Source: an uncultured Bacilli bacterium (lineage in GTDB: Bacteria; Bacillota_I; Bacilli_A; RF39; UBA660). Taken from it: a DNA stretch of 24,074 bases. A model generated the notes under the pieces. That model saw only the letters and a program-made list of their open reading frames with translations. It was not told the DNA's origin and did no database searches. The DNA lies in contig CANQIY010000007.1 in assembly GCA_947624125.1 (NCBI GenBank), positions 1 to 24,074 on the forward strand, written 5' to 3'. This document shows, in pieces, positions 1-8,083 of the stretch (position 1 is the first letter of the stretch; every line of letters starts with the position of its first letter). Both the position numbers and the translations under genes were made by a program.

Positions 1-35
1 TAAGAAAGTGGAAAGAACTTTTTAAAAGACTTATT

Positions 36-66
36 GACCGGGATAAAATTATCGGGCTTTTTCTAT
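36..66 (+). terminator. Imperfect intrinsic terminator of the upstream gene
   Basis: The arms CC..GATAA (38-46) and TTATC..GG (49-56) pair with a small internal G-rich loop and are followed by CTTTTTCTATTTTATTT. It probably ends whatever gene lies left of the window; positions 1-35 show no recognisable gene. The very tight apical loop and the internal mismatch keep confidence moderate. Confidence 0.5.
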
Positions 67-113
67 TTTATTTAGTGATCAAAAAATATATAGTAGAATT
101 TGCTATATCTGTA

Positions 114-135
114 TGTTATAATATTAGCTGAGGAG
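114..135 (+). promoter_or_regulatory. Extended -10 promoter and RBS of the T4SS-like operon
   Basis: TG-T-TATAAT (114-122) is a perfect extended -10 element; the -35 region (about 94-99, TAGAAT) is poor, as is usual for extended -10 promoters. AGGAG at 131-135 lies 8 nt before the ATG at 144. Together with the terminator just upstream, this makes 144 the first gene of the operon. Confidence 0.65.
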
Positions 136-143
136 ATGCAGTT

Positions 144-932
144 ATGAAGAAAATATTAAAATTAATTTGTTTTTTTAGTTTATGTTTTCTTATTTTAAGA
201 TGTAATGAAGTTAAGGCTGCACAAGAATTATCATGCATATATAAATTGGATGATAGAGGCTATATGTTAACTCAAGATAGTACGGGTAAATTGTTACTTC
301 AAATATTTGACATAAATAGGTCTTTTAGTTCCATGAATAAAAACGACCCAATAAATGACTCAGGATGGCACGAGTTACAAGGTTATAAATTGCAAAGTGA
401 TGAAACAGAACAGTATGATAAGAATATTAAAGCACTTAAAAAATGTTCGAATTATTTATATGAAGCTGTTTTTGCTCCTAATAGCTTTGTGTTACGTGAT
501 GAAAAACCAGTTATGGGGGATGGCGTATTAACCGCTGCGTATAATAGATTACCAAGTAGTTTAGGAGGGCCGGCTGGTAGTCAAAGTAATCCAACTACCT
601 CATCAGGTACAACAGATATTCCAACTGCTAGTTGTAAAAATTTATTTGGTAAACCTGATACTCCTGGAACGCCAGCTTATTACTTTGTTATAGCTTTTAA
701 AGTAATTAGATTTGTTGCGATTATTTTATTAATTGTTCTATCAGTTATGGATATGGTTGGAGCAGTAGCTTCACAAGACCAAGATTCGGTTAAAAAGGCT
801 GGTAATAAAATTTTAAAAAGATTTATGTTATGTATAGTAATTTTCTTACTACCGGAAATAATTAATTTTGCATTAAAATTTTTTGCTGATAAAAGTATAG
901 AGTATTGTGAAATAAATCAATATACTAATTAA
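144..932 (+). CDS. Secreted VirB2/TrbC-like membrane protein of a T4SS-like operon
   Basis: 262 aa. Residues 1-25 form a signal peptide (KK start, hydrophobic core, cut near VKA-AQ); Cys20 is not in a proper lipobox because the residue before it is Arg. Residues 26-175 are a soluble, probably extracytoplasmic region with Cys31, Cys101 and Cys164, ending in a low-complexity Gly/Ser/Thr/Pro stretch (about 140-160). Two hydrophobic helices follow (about 180-206 and 224-246), separated by a charged loop (SQDQDSVKKAGNKILKR), which is the topology of VirB2/TrbC pilins. The assignment to that family rests on topology and on the next genes (VirB6-, PrgI- and VirB4-like), not on a diagnostic motif. 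Classic VirB2 pilins are about 100-120 aa, so the 150-residue ectodomain is extra. It could instead be a system-specific surface protein. Confidence 0.6.
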   Translation: MKKILKLICFFSLCFLILRCNEVKAAQELSCIYKLDDRGYMLTQDSTGKLLLQIFDINRSFSSMNKNDPINDSGWHELQGYKLQSDETEQYDKNIKALKKCSNYLYEAVFAPNSFVLRDEKPVMGDGVLTAAYNRLPSSLGGPAGSQSNPTTSSGTTDIPTASCKNLFGKPDTPGTPAYYFVIAFKVIRFVAIILLIVLSVMDMVGAVASQDQDSVKKAGNKILKRFMLCIVIFLLPEIINFALKFFADKSIEYCEINQYTN

Positions 933-964
933 AAAAATAAAAGAAAATGGTGGTGATTTTTTAA

Positions 965-3220
965 ATGGCAATTATTAATAGAATGGCAATATGGATATGC
1001 GTTGGTATTTATGAAGTTGTTTCATATGCTTTTCGTATATTTCTTCTTTTAGCTCAAAATGAATTATTTGATACAGCTAGCTACTCTAATATATTGAAAA
1101 ATTTTTATATTATAATTGGGGTAGTAATGCTATTTGTATTGTCTTTTGCTTTATTAAGAGGAATGGTTAATCCCGATGAACAAAAGCAGGGAACGGCCAT
1201 GGTTAAAAAGGTTATTGTAAATTTAATAACATCTTTTATAGGTTTAGCTGTTTTACCAACTATTTTTTCTTTTGCTTATGATTTTCAAGATTCATTTATT
1301 ATGACACAGAATGTTTTTGGTCAAATATTTGGCTATAGTACATCAGCTTCTACAGATGGTAATATAGAACAGGGAGCTAATAAAATTACTAATGGAGTAT
1401 TTACAGCCTTTTTTAGAGAAGACCCTAGTGTTGGCGAGGCTTTTAATAGTGATAATGTAAGTTTAAGTGATATCAAAGCCCAAGTCGATATTAATGGAAA
1501 TTTTACTGCTTATACTGATTTTGCCGATGCCGTAACAAATGGAAAAGTAATTTTTAATTTTTTAATTAGTTTATTAGCAGGATTATTTTTTATTTATATT
1601 GCTGTATCTTTTTGTTTTGATATGGCTTTGCGAGCTGTTAAATTATTTTTCTATCAATTAATTGCACCCCTTCCATTATTCTTCCGAATTATGCCCGAAG
1701 GAAAATTAAGTGGTGTGTTTGGTAATTGGGTTAAAGTTCTTTTAACCTGTTATTTAGAAGTTTATATACGTGTTTTAGTCTTTTATTTAGCTGTATTTTT
1801 ATGCCGAATAATTATAGATACTAGCCCATTTGCTGCTAAAGGTGAAACAACTTCTTTAATGGCCAATGCTTTTATTATAATGGGAATTGTTTTGTTTATG
1901 AAACAAGCTCCAAAATTGCTTTCTGAAGTAACAGGATTAGATTCAGGTAATATGAAATTAGGTATTCCAGGCAAATTAAAAGAGGCTGGTGTATTTAGTG
2001 CTGCAAAAGCATTAGGAGTTGGTGCAACTGCATTAGGAGCTGGTGCAATAGCTGGAGCTAGAAATGCATTTCATGCTAGAAGTAAATGGGATGATGTTAA
2101 AGATAAAGGATTTAAAGAAAAAGCTAAAGTAGTTGGAAGTGGGATTTTGTCAACTATTGCTGGAGCTAGTTCTGGCTTTGTAAAAGGAGTCCAAACTCGT
2201 CCTGGAAAAATTAAAGATATACCAAATAATATTGTAAATGCAGCACAGGGGGCAACTAGTGCAAGAGCTAAAAGAGAAAGTTATGCTGCTGACAAAGGTA
2301 ACACACTTAAAGGCGTTGCTATGGGACATGTTCAAGATGTCATAACACGTGGTAAAGAATTGGTTGGAATTGGTGTAGGTGATGAAAAACTTGGTTATTA
2401 TGAAACAGCAGCTCAAGCAACCGATTCATATAATTCTTTAAGTGAAAGTACTTATAAGAAAAAGCAAGAATATGTTGACCAAAGTTCAGTTGTAAAACGT
2501 TTAGATGCAGAATACAAAACCCTTTCAGCTCAAACTAATGAAAGAATTAAAAGATATGATGAACAAAAAAATGCTTTATTGATTGAAAGAAATAATAGTA
2601 CTACAACTGATGCAAGAAGATTAGAAATTGATACTGAATTAAAAAATATAGAAACTAATCGTAGTAAATTAGAATTGGATTTAGACAATTTACATAATAG
2701 TTTTAAATTTGAAGAGACGAAGTTAGAAGAATTACAAAGGTCAATGTCTGTTAAGAAAAAAGATATTATTTCTGTTGCTGCTACTAGATTATCAGTAGAC
2801 CAAAGAGTAAATTATTCTAATGATAGTCAAATTCAAGATTCTTACCGAGAAGCATTATATAAAAGTTTTGTGGATGATTTTGATAGTTTAGCTAATTTAA
2901 GAGGAACTAGAGAAGAAAATAGAGAAATTATAAACGCAAATGGCCAAAAAGAAACGGTATCTGTAAGATTTGTTAAGTTTATTGATAAAAAAGGTAATGA
3001 AGTAGAAAAAGAAATATCTGGTAACGATAAAAAGATTTTCGATGCTATGTATAATGGTCAAGAAGTTGATGCTGAATGGATAAATGAAGATAATGTTTTA
3101 AAAGTTCAAGATGCACTTGATAAAGCTAATACAGGTAGACAACATGTTAAAACAGAAATTGAACGTAAACATATTGTTGAAACAGGTAATCGTTCTACAG
3201 ATAAAAAAAGTGGTAGTTAA
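965..3220 (+). CDS. VirB6/TrbL-like polytopic membrane protein with long coiled-coil tail
   Basis: 751 aa. The first 320 or so residues contain about seven membrane segments, including a conserved-looking FFYQLIAPLPLFFRIMPEGK stretch and a later FMKQAPKLLSEVTGL segment, as seen in Gram-positive VirB6/TrbL-type channel proteins. Residues about 325-365 are rich in Gly and Ala. The rest (about 370-751) is hydrophilic, with a strongly charged, probably coiled-coil portion around 490-600 (alternating Lys/Glu/Leu) and no further membrane segment. VirB6-type proteins form the inner-membrane channel next to VirB4. The start ATG at 965 has only a weak RBS (GGTGGTGAT, 949-957). It lies 32 bp after the VirB2-like gene and 24 bp before the PrgI gene, so it is co-transcribed. 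The tail length is unusual; the overall assignment is fairly firm because of the operon. Confidence 0.75.
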   Translation: MAIINRMAIWICVGIYEVVSYAFRIFLLLAQNELFDTASYSNILKNFYIIIGVVMLFVLSFALLRGMVNPDEQKQGTAMVKKVIVNLITSFIGLAVLPTIFSFAYDFQDSFIMTQNVFGQIFGYSTSASTDGNIEQGANKITNGVFTAFFREDPSVGEAFNSDNVSLSDIKAQVDINGNFTAYTDFADAVTNGKVIFNFLISLLAGLFFIYIAVSFCFDMALRAVKLFFYQLIAPLPLFFRIMPEGKLSGVFGNWVKVLLTCYLEVYIRVLVFYLAVFLCRIIIDTSPFAAKGETTSLMANAFIIMGIVLFMKQAPKLLSEVTGLDSGNMKLGIPGKLKEAGVFSAAKALGVGATALGAGAIAGARNAFHARSKWDDVKDKGFKEKAKVVGSGILSTIAGASSGFVKGVQTRPGKIKDIPNNIVNAAQGATSARAKRESYAADKGNTLKGVAMGHVQDVITRGKELVGIGVGDEKLGYYETAAQATDSYNSLSESTYKKKQEYVDQSSVVKRLDAEYKTLSAQTNERIKRYDEQKNALLIERNNSTTTDARRLEIDTELKNIETNRSKLELDLDNLHNSFKFEETKLEELQRSMSVKKKDIISVAATRLSVDQRVNYSNDSQIQDSYREALYKSFVDDFDSLANLRGTREENREIINANGQKETVSVRFVKFIDKKGNEVEKEISGNDKKIFDAMYNGQEVDAEWINEDNVLKVQDALDKANTGRQHVKTEIERKHIVETGNRSTDKKSGS

Positions 3221-3244
3221 TTAAAATAAAGGAGGAATAGAAAG

Positions 3245-3568
3245 GTGAATAATAGTTATTTAATTCCAGCAAATTCAAAAAAATCACAATTAATATTAGG
3301 GTTTTTCAAACCAGTAGATTTAATAATATTAGTTGTCGGGTGTGTTTGGTCGCTTGTGATGCTTCTTCTTATCCCGGAGGCGACACTTCTTGTAATAGTA
3401 CTCATTTTATTACCGGCCTTAATCTCTGCTTTCTTAGTTATGCCGGTACCTCATTATCATAATATTTTGCAACTTATAACTAATGTCGTAAATTTTTATA
3501 CAGGAAGACGTCAATATTATTGGAAAGGATGGAGTATATATGAAAGATTCAACACAAACAGTAAATAG
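3245..3568 (+). CDS. PrgI-family (VirB3-like) T4SS membrane protein
   Basis: 107 aa. It starts at GTG 3245, preceded by a perfect GGAGGA (3231-3236) at 8 nt spacing; no ATG fits. The protein has a short N-terminal segment (IPANSKKSQLILGFFKPVD), two adjacent hydrophobic helices (about 27-66), then a short amphipathic C-terminal part rich in aromatic residues (YYWKGWSIYERF). Size, two-helix hairpin and position directly before VirB4 match the PrgI family of Gram-positive conjugation systems, functionally equivalent to VirB3, which docks VirB4 to the membrane. Its last 29 bp overlap the next gene in another frame, indicating translational coupling. Confidence 0.78.
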   Translation: MNNSYLIPANSKKSQLILGFFKPVDLIILVVGCVWSLVMLLLIPEATLLVIVLILLPALISAFLVMPVPHYHNILQLITNVVNFYTGRRQYYWKGWSIYERFNTNSK

Positions 3569-4103
3569 TTCAAAGTATACAAATTCATGGTTACCAGTTA
3601 AGCAAATCATGAACGGAATGATTCAGTTAGATAATGGTTATTATGTAACAGGAGTTAAGATATTACCAAAAAATATCTTTATAATGGACCAAGGAATGCA
3701 AGATAATACCATATATAATTTACGTAATTTTTATAACACAATTGATTATGAATTTTGGTTAATTATTGCAGATAGACCAGTAGATATTAATTTGTATTTA
3801 GCCGAATTACAAAAAAGATATAATGAAACTACTAATAATGAAGTTAGAAAATTAATATTACAAGATATTAATAAAGCTAATATGTTTATGAATGTTGAGT
3901 ATAATGTTGTTGATACCGAATATTATATAATTTTCCAAGAAAAGAAATTAGAGGTATTACAAAAGAAATTGCATAGTTTAATAAGTGGGTTAGCATCTTG
4001 TGGATTACAGTCAAGACAAACGAGTAATGGGGATTTAAGAATCATACTTGATAATCTTCTAAATGGAGGAGAAACAAGTAATTTTGGAACGGTGATGAGC
4101 TAA
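3540..4103 (+). CDS. Detached N-terminal domain of VirB4
   Basis: 187 aa, soluble. The beginning (SWLPVKQIMNGMIQLDNGYYVTGV, from residue 16) resembles the N-terminal lobe of Gram-positive VirB4/PrgJ proteins, which usually read as an IPIK-x-I-x-x-G-I start followed by a beta hairpin. There is no Walker motif. It starts inside the PrgI gene with AAGGATGGAG (3525-3534) as RBS. Its stop codon shares one base with the VirB4 ATG (TAATG at 4101-4105). The 187 aa plus the 594 aa of the next ORF total 781, a normal length for one VirB4, so the ATPase looks split into two polypeptides that would reassemble. The two ORFs differ by -1 frame, but no slippery heptamer is seen at the junction, so two coupled genes are more likely than a sequencing or programmed frameshift. 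Confidence 0.65.
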   Translation: MKDSTQTVNSSKYTNSWLPVKQIMNGMIQLDNGYYVTGVKILPKNIFIMDQGMQDNTIYNLRNFYNTIDYEFWLIIADRPVDINLYLAELQKRYNETTNNEVRKLILQDINKANMFMNVEYNVVDTEYYIIFQEKKLEVLQKKLHSLISGLASCGLQSRQTSNGDLRIILDNLLNGGETSNFGTVMS

Positions 4104-5887
4104 TGGATATAAAAAATGAAATAGCTCCGAAAGGAATGGAGTTTAAACCAACAGAATTTAGAATAGGGGGAAAATATTCAACTATTATTTCAATAGTTAC
4201 TTATCCTAAAAATATTTATGTCGGTTATTTAGCTGATATTACGAATATTTCCGGAGTAAAAGTAGTTATTAAGCATATTCCAATTAGTTTTAGTATTTTA
4301 CAAAAAATGCTTAATAAAGAAATTGCTGATTTAAAAACAAGATATCAATCTGAAAAAGACCAAACAATGCAAGAAAAAATTCGTCAAGATTATGAATCAT
4401 TAGAACAATTTGTTAGTATGCTTGCGGCGACAGATGCCCGTATTTTTGACTTTCAAATGCACTTAATGGTTACAGCCAATAGTAAAGAAGAATTAGAAAT
4501 AAAGAAAATGGAAGTTAAAAGTTATTTAAATGCTTTAGGAATGAATGGCGTAGCTTTAATGTTTGAACAAGAAAAAGTTTTAAAAAGTATTGTTCCTATT
4601 TTCCCTAAACAAGATATTGAAGAGCGAATTGGAACACCAATTCCATCGATTACAATTGCGGCGATGTATCCATTTGTTTTTGATAGCATAAAAGACCCGG
4701 GACCTGCTTGTTTATTTGGGGTAGATTTCTCCGGTGGTGTTGTTTTATTTAATCAATTTTTATACCAAATGAAAAATGAAAATAATCGGAATAATGCTAA
4801 TTTAATTTTACTTGGTACCTCTGGTAGTGGTAAATCAACCGCCGCTAAACTCTTATTAAGAACACATATAAGGAATGGCTGTAAAATCGTGGCTATTGAC
4901 CCAGAAGGTGAACTTGCCGACATGACCAATACTTTAGGTGGTGACTTCCTAGATTTAGGTAAGGGTGGCGAGTTTGGGATGATTAACCCTCTTGAAATCG
5001 TGGTCGATGTTGATGAAGAAGAAATTGAACAAGGCCTAGGTTATACAGTTTTAACAAGAACTCTTCAACAATTAAAAGCCTTTATGAAATATTATAATCC
5101 TTCAATTGAAGAAGATGTTTTAACCTTATTTAGTGAAGTTGTTCAAGATACTTATAAACGATTTAAAATTGATTATGATACTGATTATACTAAACTTACA
5201 AGTGAATCTTTCCCAACTTTTGATGATGTTTATGCTACTATTCAGGGTCGCCTTTTATCAATGGTTGATGCAACTCATGAAAGAGATGTCATGGAAAGAC
5301 TAGAATTAAAGATTAGACCATTAGTTAAAGAATTAAGATATTATTTTACAGGTAAAACAACCATTAAAATTAATAGTGATTTTATTGTCTTTAATATAAA
5401 AGAATTAATGAATAGTGATGAAAATATTAAAAATGCTTTATTCTTTAATATCTTAAAATATGCATGGGGATTATGTTTAGATAAAGATGTTAATACAATT
5501 ATGATGGTTGATGAAGCCCATGTATTACTTGCTAGTCATAATGAACTTGGTGCTGAATTCTTAGCGCAAATTCAAAGAAGAAGTCGTAAATACAATACCG
5601 GAACCATTATTATTACGCAACAACCAACCGATTTTGCTGCCCCAAGTATTATTCAACATGGTAAAGCTATCTTTGATAATGCTTCTTATTATTTAGTAAT
5701 GTCTCTTCGGAAACAAGCTGTAGAAGATTTAGCTCAATTAATTGATTTAAATGAAAGTGAAAAAGAAGGAATTAAGTTCTATCCACAAGGACAGGGATTA
5801 TTTGTTTGTGGTAATAGAAGAATGAGAATTAATGTCGTTGTTACCCAAGAAGAATTAGATTCTTTTGGTATAGGTGGTGGACTATAG
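4103..5887 (+). CDS. virB4: VirB4-type ATPase of a T4SS-like system
   Basis: 594 aa. Residues 1-200 correspond to the second part of the VirB4 N-terminal domain. The motor domain follows: Walker A GTSGSGKST at 238-246, an IDPEGE strand (265-270), Walker B IMMVDEAH (466-473), then an RRSRKYNTG helix and IIITQQPTDF (502-511), the usual order in VirB4/TraC ATPases. VirB4 energises pilin extraction and substrate movement at the cytoplasmic face of the channel. It is distinct from VirD4: there is no N-terminal membrane anchor. The ATG overlaps the upstream stop (TAATG), with GGTGA at 4091-4095 as RBS. It is the last gene before a strong terminator. Missing from the operon are VirD4, relaxase, VirB1-like hydrolase and VirB8-like genes. 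Confidence 0.93.
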   Translation: MDIKNEIAPKGMEFKPTEFRIGGKYSTIISIVTYPKNIYVGYLADITNISGVKVVIKHIPISFSILQKMLNKEIADLKTRYQSEKDQTMQEKIRQDYESLEQFVSMLAATDARIFDFQMHLMVTANSKEELEIKKMEVKSYLNALGMNGVALMFEQEKVLKSIVPIFPKQDIEERIGTPIPSITIAAMYPFVFDSIKDPGPACLFGVDFSGGVVLFNQFLYQMKNENNRNNANLILLGTSGSGKSTAAKLLLRTHIRNGCKIVAIDPEGELADMTNTLGGDFLDLGKGGEFGMINPLEIVVDVDEEEIEQGLGYTVLTRTLQQLKAFMKYYNPSIEEDVLTLFSEVVQDTYKRFKIDYDTDYTKLTSESFPTFDDVYATIQGRLLSMVDATHERDVMERLELKIRPLVKELRYYFTGKTTIKINSDFIVFNIKELMNSDENIKNALFFNILKYAWGLCLDKDVNTIMMVDEAHVLLASHNELGAEFLAQIQRRSRKYNTGTIIITQQPTDFAAPSIIQHGKAIFDNASYYLVMSLRKQAVEDLAQLIDLNESEKEGIKFYPQGQGLFVCGNRRMRINVVVTQEELDSFGIGGGL

Positions 5888-5893
5888 TAATTA

Positions 5894-5927
5894 AATCTAT
5901 TTTAGTAATCTAAAGTAGATTTTTTTT
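5894..5927 (+). terminator. Strong intrinsic terminator closing the T4SS-like operon
   Basis: A 12-bp stem (5894-5905 with 5910-5921, one G-U pair) with a TAAT loop runs into eight T residues (5920-5927). It begins 7 bp after the VirB4 stop codon and separates the operon from the polysaccharide genes. Confidence 0.9.
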
Positions 5928-5938
5928 GGAATATTAGT

Positions 5939-5956
5939 TATAATTAATAATAGGTG
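5939..5956 (+). promoter_or_regulatory. -10 element and RBS before the TagO/WecA-like gene
   Basis: TATAAT at 5939-5944 is perfect, while the -35 (about 5916-5921, TAGATT) is poor and overlaps the terminator. AGGTG at 5952-5956 is the RBS. The implied 5' leader is only about 10-15 nt. Confidence 0.5.
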
Positions 5957-5962
5957 TTATAA

Positions 5963-7012
5963 ATGAATTGGATTATAAATGGACATAATATATTAGAAAT
6001 TATTTTCGTAACATTTTTAATGAGCGTTCTTTTAGTGCCAGTTGCCAAAAAGGTAGCTCAACATATCGGAGCAATTGATTATCCTAATGAAAGAAAAGTA
6101 CATAAGAAACCAATGCCTCGTTTAGGAGGAATAGCCATTTTCGGAGCTTTTTTACTAGGATATATTTTGTATGGGGAAATAACGACCCAAATGATATCGA
6201 TTTTAATCGGGGCTTTTATTATTTTATTAATTGGTATTTTTGATGATGTTAAACCAATTAAAGCTCGTTATAAATTTTTAGTCCAAATCATCGCTGCTTT
6301 AATTGTCGTGATTTATGGCCAAGTTTATTTTTCCGAAATAACATTCTTAGGTTTTCATTTCTATTTTAATCCTTTTTTTAGTTATTTTTTATCAACATTT
6401 TTTATCGTTGCTATTTCCAATGCCATTAATTTAATCGATGGTTTAGATGGTCTTGCGAGTGGTATTAGTACAATTTATTTTTTTACGATAAGTGCAATTG
6501 CCATTATTTTAAATAAAGTTGCAGGCTTAGATTTTAATTTAGCTATTATTATGCTTGGTTCAACATTAGGTTTTTTAGTTTATAATTTTCCTCCAGCTAC
6601 TATTTTCATGGGTGATTCCGGAAGTTTATTTTTAGGTTTTATGATATCAGTAATTGCTTTAGTTACTTATAAAGTAGCAACTCTTACATCTCTTATTATT
6701 CCAATAGTTATTTTAGCTATTCCTATTTTTGATACCATCTTAGCTATTTTTAGAAGAATTTTAAAGGGAGAAAATATTGGTTCACCGGATAAAGAACATT
6801 TTCATCATCAATTATTAAAACTTAATTTTTCTCCTCGCGTAAGTATTATCATTATTTATTTAATTAATATATTATTTGCAATTGTATCTATTTTTTATGC
6901 AATTGGAAATACTCAAGAAGCCATTGTATTATATTTAATTTTGATGTTATTTTTATTATTTATGATTTTAAAAACCGATATTTTATATAAACATAAAGAT
7001 GATAAGAAATAG
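5963..7012 (+). CDS. Undecaprenyl-phosphate sugar-1-phosphate transferase (MraY/WecA/TagO family)
   Basis: 349 aa with about ten or eleven membrane segments. The family motifs are all visible: RKVHKKPMPRLGG (44-56), FDDVKPIKARYKFL with the Asp pair at 94-95, NLIDGLDGLA (156-165), FMGDSGSLFLG (215-225) and the cytoplasmic His motif DKEHFHHQLL (276-285). The enzyme transfers a sugar-1-phosphate, usually GlcNAc-1-P, from UDP-sugar to undecaprenyl phosphate on the inner membrane face, starting lipid-linked polymer synthesis. The HFHHQLL motif fits WecA/TagO rather than MraY. It heads the polysaccharide locus, so it probably primes the polymer made by the downstream transferases; a role in wall teichoic acid cannot be excluded. 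The next gene starts 8 bp later. Confidence 0.93.
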   Translation: MNWIINGHNILEIIFVTFLMSVLLVPVAKKVAQHIGAIDYPNERKVHKKPMPRLGGIAIFGAFLLGYILYGEITTQMISILIGAFIILLIGIFDDVKPIKARYKFLVQIIAALIVVIYGQVYFSEITFLGFHFYFNPFFSYFLSTFFIVAISNAINLIDGLDGLASGISTIYFFTISAIAIILNKVAGLDFNLAIIMLGSTLGFLVYNFPPATIFMGDSGSLFLGFMISVIALVTYKVATLTSLIIPIVILAIPIFDTILAIFRRILKGENIGSPDKEHFHHQLLKLNFSPRVSIIIIYLINILFAIVSIFYAIGNTQEAIVLYLILMLFLLFMILKTDILYKHKDDKK

Positions 7013-7020
7013 GGTGGATT

Positions 7021-7737
7021 ATGAAAGTATTAGTTATTGTTCCGGCATATAATGAAGAATTAAATATTAAATTAGTACAAGATAATTTAGAAAAAGCAAA
7101 AAAAGATGCTGATTTTTCTTTAGACTATATTGTTATTAATGATGGCTCAAGTGATGGAACAGAAAGGGTTTGTGAAGAAAATAATATTCCGGTAATTAAT
7201 TTAGTTCATAATTTAGGTATTGGTGGGGCAATGCAAACTGGTTATATTTATGCTTATCGTCATAATTATGATATTGCTATTCAATTTGATGGTGATAATC
7301 AACATGATGCCAAATATATCAAAAATCTAGTCAAAGAAATAGTGGATAATGATATGGCTATGGTTATTGGTTCTAGATATGTTGGTAATTTAAGTTCTTT
7401 TAAATCTTCTTTGATGCGTCGTTTTGGTATTCGTTTTTTATCTTTTATTTTAAAACTTACAACGGGAGTTAAAATCTATGATATGACTTCCGGTTTTAGG
7501 GCGGTTAATAGAGAAGTAATGCAACTTTTTGCTACGTATTATCCTCATGATTATCCGGAACCAGAAACTATTACTCAAATTATAAAAAAAGGCTATAAAG
7601 TAAAAGAAATTCCGGTTATGATGCATGAAAGAAAATTTGGTACCTCATCAATTACCCCATTAAAAAGTTTATATTATATGGTTAAAGTGTCATATGCTAT
7701 GATAGTAAGAAGTATAATTGAAAGGAAAGAGAAATAA
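7021..7737 (+). CDS. Family 2 glycosyltransferase, DPM1/polyprenyl-phosphate type
   Basis: 238 aa, soluble, no membrane helix. It shows the GT-A fold signatures: IVPAYNEELN at the N terminus, INDGSSDGT (39-47), HNLGIGGAMQTGY and the metal-binding DGDNQHD (90-96). A later TSGFRAVNREV and a PEPETI segment are typical of DPM1-like enzymes that load a sugar onto polyprenyl phosphate or onto a lipid-linked acceptor. RBS AGGGTGG (7012-7018) overlaps the preceding stop region. The downstream DUF2304 gene shares a base with its stop codon (TAATG), and this pairing is common in Firmicute polysaccharide loci, so the two products likely work together, the small protein supplying the membrane part. The sugar is unknown. 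Confidence 0.88.
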   Translation: MKVLVIVPAYNEELNIKLVQDNLEKAKKDADFSLDYIVINDGSSDGTERVCEENNIPVINLVHNLGIGGAMQTGYIYAYRHNYDIAIQFDGDNQHDAKYIKNLVKEIVDNDMAMVIGSRYVGNLSSFKSSLMRRFGIRFLSFILKLTTGVKIYDMTSGFRAVNREVMQLFATYYPHDYPEPETITQIIKKGYKVKEIPVMMHERKFGTSSITPLKSLYYMVKVSYAMIVRSIIERKEK

Positions 7738-8078
7738 TGGCTCTTAATTTAAAAATATTTTTAATATTATTATCATTATTTGGTTTTATTTCCATTTTTA
7801 AAATGATTAAAGCTAAACATTTATCGATGAAATTTGGAATGTATTGGACTATTGTCTTTATCTTTTTAATGCTCTTAATCATTTTTCCTAATATTATCGA
7901 GTCTTTAGCCCATTTTTTAGGTTTTAAAGAAGCTCCCAATTTATTATTTTTAATTGCCATTTTTTTACTTTTCTATATTGTTTTTGCTCTTTATACAACT
8001 ATATCGAAATTACAAGAGATGAATAGAAGATTAGTGCAAGAATTATCTCTTTTAAAACATGATTTAAAAAAGAAGTAA
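7737..8078 (+). CDS. DUF2304 membrane protein, glycosyltransferase partner
   Basis: 113 aa with three hydrophobic helices (about 5-22, 33-52 and 68-88) and a charged, coiled-coil-like C-terminal tail (LQEMNRRLVQELSLLKHDLKKK). Size, topology and the IKAKHLSMKFGMYWT segment between the first two helices match DUF2304 proteins, found next to DPM1-like transferases. The ATG overlaps the stop of the transferase gene (TAATG), which signals coupled translation. No catalytic motif is visible; a membrane-tethering or lipid-substrate role is inferred from the pairing. Confidence 0.78.
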   Translation: MALNLKIFLILLSLFGFISIFKMIKAKHLSMKFGMYWTIVFIFLMLLIIFPNIIESLAHFLGFKEAPNLLFLIAIFLLFYIVFALYTTISKLQEMNRRLVQELSLLKHDLKKK

Positions 8079-8083
8079 AATGG

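Noticed and set aside
1783..2416. Minus-strand ORFs of 63 and 88 codons opposite the VirB6-like gene, and similar antisense ORFs elsewhere (7697-7960, 15511-15768, 17752-17934, 19841-20101, 21878-22117)
   Set aside because: All lie opposite well-supported genes, lack RBS and show no protein-like motifs.
4090..4110. Programmed -1 frameshift joining the two VirB4 ORFs
   Set aside because: No slippery heptamer or downstream stem is visible, and there is an RBS-like GGTGA at correct spacing for a separate start.
144..5887. Complete conjugative element (ICE)
   Set aside because: No integrase, relaxase, coupling protein, oriT-like repeats or att sites are visible in the window.
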